From Irineochytrium annulatum (taxonomy: Eukaryota > Chytridiomycota > Chytridiomycetes > Chytridiales > Chytridiaceae), in contig JADGJL010000966.1 of NCBI GenBank assembly GCA_027600665.1, positions 1-11,547 on the forward strand: DNA of 11,547 bases. The letters are read 5' to 3'. The number at the start of each line of letters is the position of its first letter. The first letter of the stretch is position 1. The position numbers and the translations under genes were made by a program. Under the pieces are notes generated by a model. The model saw nothing but the letters and a program-made list of their open reading frames with translations. It had not been told where the DNA came from and made no database searches. Shown here piece after piece: positions 8,581-11,547 of the stretch.

Positions 8581-9900
8581 AACTGATCACGGGATCGCGT
8601 TTAAAAGCTCTGATTGTTGTGAACGCGCCTCTTCGTGCGCAGGGGGCTCAACCCGAGACAAAGAGTGATGCCGCTTTCCTCGCTGCGGCTCTAGCGACAG
8701 GCGGACGCGAGGATGTTCCCGCCGTTGTTCCTCCCCGGCCGGGCGGTTCAGGCGCGACCGCGTTGGCCCCGCCCCGAGGGGACGAGCTGGCAGTCGGCTG
8801 GCGTTGTCTAGCAGCAAGTGCGGACGCCAGGTCGCGAGGACAAGTCGCGGCCAGTCGTGCGCGGGGCCTGCGGGAGGTCGGGAGGGTGTGGAGCCGGGTT
8901 TTGGCAGCGGCCGGGGTTGATGGACGACGGAGGTGGAGAGTTGGGTCGGGGGTCGTGTTGTCTGCTCTGCGAGGGTCGTTTGCTGAGCGAGCCTGTGGCG
9001 CTACGGCAGGAGCGATATGAGTTGACCAAGGTTGAGGATTGCCGCGGGATCTCCCCAGCCATTCCTTCCACATACCTCCGGCTTCGCCATCTGCCGCTCG
9101 CTCGATTATTTCTAATCGCCGCCATCTTCGGTGACAATGACAATGGGCGTAATCAAAAGCCCTCCGCTCCGCCCGCGTCCATCCCCGTCCAGGCTAGTGG
9201 AAATTCCGCGGTCGGCCCGTTACCCAATGGCGACGCGCCCGGGTTCGAATGCGGGGCCATGGGACTCGCGACTGCCTACGTATGTTACCGTGGTCGGAGC
9301 AGCCGTCATAAAGTTTGGATCTCCGCAAATTACTGCTGGGTCGGGTGCTAAAGCCGCGTGTGATTCGTGGGGGATTCAGCCAGGGCGAAGCCCCGCTCAT
9401 ATTATCCCGGTTGCAAACAATCGATTGTTATTTAATTTATATTTCCACTACAGGAACAAAGTGTTCAGATTTCGGATCTTACGATCAACCACACCATTTT
9501 ATTTTATTTTATTTTTTTTCGTGTATACAACTACCGCTGTTTCATTACGAGTCGAACACGGCATTAGTTAGGTCGGCACGTCGTCGGGAGGAGCAGCGTT
9601 CATCACTGATCCTCCGCCGACCACATCCAAGGCGGGTGAAGTCGTGGGCCTCAGGCGCCGCCACCGTCATGCGCTCAGCTGCGGACGCAAGGTCGGCGGC
9701 GCTACAATCGTCTAATGACATTCTTCGGGTTAAGAAAGGAGAAACGTGTATTTAAGCCGGAGATTTTGGAACAACATGGACTTTCTTGGAAAGGCATCCG
9801 TTCGCAGCGGGCCCCAGCTGATCGCGAAAGCACGTCCAGGCCGTAGCTCGCTGTTCGACCCATGGTGTGGCGCGAGAGTGGCCGAGGGAATTGAGAGTTT
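8581..9900. other. Region without a supportable gene upstream of the receptor
   Basis: This probably includes the receptor promoter and 5' UTR. About 8620-9060 is GC-rich with long stop-poor frames on both strands (8619-9020 plus, 9073-8648 minus), both Arg/Ala/Gly/Pro-rich and without recognisable motifs. About 9420-9530 is AT-rich. Nothing here could be joined into a convincing gene. Confidence 0.5.
9496..9519. repeat. ATTTT microsatellite
   Basis: Three ATTTT units are followed by ATTTTTTTT. This is a simple low-complexity repeat in an AT-rich pocket. Confidence 0.85.
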
Positions 9901-9941
9901 TTTTTGATGAACCGTCACGAACTACGGGGCTACGAGTGTAA

Positions 9942-10551
9942 ACCGATACCGACTTACTTTGGCTCACTCTCCTACCTGCCAAGAAAAGTTCCCTCGTACT
10001 CCACCAAGGACTATACACGCGTCCACGCACGCACCGAGAAGGCGAAGGCGACGTCCCTCCGAAGCTCTCGCACACGCCGGCTTGCAGCGGCGGCAACGTC
10101 TCCTTCGATGACGCCCTGATCTGCTCCAACACGGTCGCGTTGCGGCCACACGTCTGCCGCCCCCTTGTCCGAAATTACCGTGACGTGACCGAGGTCGACT
10201 TCACAGTCGCCGACGGCATCATGGCCGATTGCGACTGCCCCGCCGGATGCTCCTAATCCAGCACCACCGCGTCAGCTGGGTGTGGAAGTTTACGGACAAC
10301 CAGGGCCACAAGATCTACAACAATTTTTTTCCTTCTTTTTTTTCAACCTCCCAGGCGCCGCTACGTTCGCATACTACCACCAGAACTCGAAGGACGTAAC
10401 AGAACTGGAAGCCGACAACAACCCGCAGGTTGGGTCCACGATTACGCAGTCCTTTGTTAATGGGCAGGCTGGGAGCAAGCCAAAACCGAACTGCTTCTCT
10501 GGGTCAGTGTGGGTGAAGCCGACAGCTCTCAGCTCGACGTTAGTCATATAG
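9942..10551 (+). pseudogene. Possible decayed or misread coding region, family unresolved
   Basis: Three neighbouring plus-strand stretches, each in a different frame, show mostly G/C third positions as in the nearby real genes. Frame one (9942-10256, TAA at 10254) has no ATG near its start and includes a Cys-rich part with NVSFDDALICSN and DCDCPAGC. Frame two covers about 10247-10320 and contains VWKFTDNQGHK. Frame three (about 10349-10551) contains LPGAATFAYYHQN followed by DVTELEADNN. The last faintly recalls the PG...F.Y...E.D.E arrangement of GH16-like ConA-fold proteins, but the catalytic pattern is imperfect and I do not claim the family. A Pro/Phe-coding T-rich tract joins frames two and three. 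It could be a frameshifted pseudogene, an exon set with splice sites I could not resolve, or chance in GC-rich DNA. Confidence 0.25.
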
Positions 10552-11301
10552 TTGCGGTCGATGTGATCAAGGGCGACAGCAGCGCCTTGACGACCACACA
10601 AGGACAACCCCAGATAGATTTATTCCGACAGCATCGGGCAATTCTTCTAAAGTGCGGCTGCAGCTTGCCATGACCACCAGTGCACTGCCCGCCAGACTCA
10701 GCTATCAAAAACTTGAAGGGAGCGCGGGAGTCCAAAGCCAGTCCGCTGCCCCGCGTTCAGTGACCGAGGCGGACGAGCAAGCCGGGAAAAGCACCCATCA
10801 TCAACCATCAACGACCTGAGTGGCGGCCCGCAAGACGACATTCATTGACAGGGTTCTCACTGACGTGCCAGTTACCAAAGCTGTTCCGAGCCCCGGCGAA
10901 GCGCGAGCGCAAATGAAAGCGAGGCGAACCAGCATCTGGTCTGCAGAAATAAAGGACTCACTTACAGGCTGATTGCTTTTGTCAGTGTTGATGCATTCAC
11001 CCGATGAGATGGTCATCTAGAAGTGACAGGCTCTGCCCTGCATTCAAATCCTAATGCCTGACCCCTCTGATGGATACCGTACGGCATCAGCTACTTTCGT
11101 CAGCTAGCCGGCGTTCCAGTAAAACGTTTGCAGCGATAGATGTGGTTGATTGTATGGTGAGACTTAGCCTATGTGGTAGAACGTATCCTTATATGTTTAG
11201 CCTCGCACAACGCCAGTCGTACACTGTTGCTGACGATATGTTATCGCAACATCCGTCGTCCTTTCGATTTCCGGACCTTAGATACGTTCCCCTGCAACTG
11301 A
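10552..11301. other. Region without a supportable gene
   Basis: Short frames occur on both strands, including a 50-residue plus-strand frame from an ATG near 10669 and a minus-strand frame 11016-10801. None carries a recognisable motif or a plausible set of splice sites. No RNA gene or repeat was recognised. Confidence 0.5.
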
Positions 11302-11547
11302 CTGCTTCCGGTTGGAGACCACCGTCGTTCCGGGGTCGCCCCCAGTTCCCGTCACCTTGCGGGATGGATCGTCGGGGTCCAGGCCAGCGTACCCCAGGCG
11401 ACGCCCCATCTCGCCGCGTTTACTAAGAAAATTTCGGCTCCCCCCGCCGAGTTTGACGTAACAAAACAAACTTTCATCGCAATCAATACCGCGCAGCCCC
11501 GCCCGCGTCCGCCGTCGCCCCCTGCCATCGTCCCGCCGCCGTCGTCC
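11302..11547. other. Right edge: open frames on both strands, strand undecided
   Basis: The plus frame starting at 11302, after a TGA, stays open for 82 codons to the window end but has no ATG. A minus frame is open from 11547 to its stop at 11278 and contains the segment GRRLGYAGLDPDDPSRK. Both have biased third positions, and neither is recognised. The final 60 bases are very C-rich, which would also suit a 5' UTR of a gene beyond the edge. Confidence 0.35.

Noticed and set aside
9230..9262. gggttcgaatgcggg, resembling a tRNA T-arm/box B, with a box A-like sequence about 45 bases upstream
   Set aside because: The bases flanking TTCGAAT do not pair as a T stem, and no acceptor or anticodon stem can be drawn.
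10374..10607. Minus-strand ORF opposite the third coding-like frame
   Set aside because: It also has biased third positions, but no recognisable motif or plausible neighbouring exons; the opposite strand was judged slightly more likely, without certainty.
10801..11016. Minus-strand ORF with a GTAAGT donor near 10967 and a TTTCTGCAG acceptor
   Set aside because: The donor-acceptor distance is about 25 nt, too short for a fungal intron, and no longer pairing gave a recognisable product.
11040..11065. ttcaaatcc, resembling a box B
   Set aside because: No complementary T stem, acceptor stem or box A at a suitable distance.
1..11547. Mobile elements, CRISPR arrays, terminal inverted repeats, LTRs
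   Set aside because: No repeat-spacer pattern, transposase or reverse transcriptase motifs, or long terminal repeats were seen by eye on either strand.

Overview
The window looks like nuclear DNA of a filamentous fungus, most likely a basidiomycete. All four recognised protein genes are broken by short GT-AG introns: nine of 59-92 nt and one of 180 nt. Several introns carry CTAAC/CTGAC/CTAAT-type branch sites. The products are typical fungal families, and a nuclear tRNA gene carries a small intron after position 37. There is no operon structure, and I saw no insertion sequence, CRISPR array or other prokaryotic hallmark.

Layout: (1) 62-2106 (+), a three-exon NAD(H) kinase, whose frame is open to the left edge so the true start may lie outside. 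(2) 2107-3465, a long gap between convergent genes with a pyrimidine-rich block, a TATAAA-like box and a 14-bp tandem repeat. (3) 3466-5033 (-), a three-exon secreted GH76 (Dfg5/Dcw1-like) cell-wall enzyme with signal peptide and GPI-type tail; two ACGCGT boxes lie just upstream. (4) 5305-6026 (-), a three-exon Vps4-associated protein 1 (Vfa1-like) gene that only appears once exons are joined. (5) 6324-6412 (-), tRNA-Asp(GTC) with a 17-nt intron. (6) 7108-8580 (-), a six-exon seven-TM receptor resembling fungal cAMP-receptor/Git3-like GPCRs. (7) 8581-11547, about 3 kb with no confident gene. It holds GC-rich sequence with opposed open frames, an ATTTT microsatellite, a possible decayed or misassembled coding region (about 9942-10551), and frames open to the right edge on both strands.

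The genes do not form a pathway cluster. They cover cofactor synthesis, cell-wall assembly, ESCRT/Vps4 endosomal sorting and nutrient or cAMP-type signalling, as expected of an ordinary euchromatic fungal locus. All exon models were derived by hand from splice motifs, frame and family resemblance. I found no convincing new system. The most useful second looks are the unresolved right third, the paired ACGCGT boxes, and the stop-free in-frame intron in the receptor.
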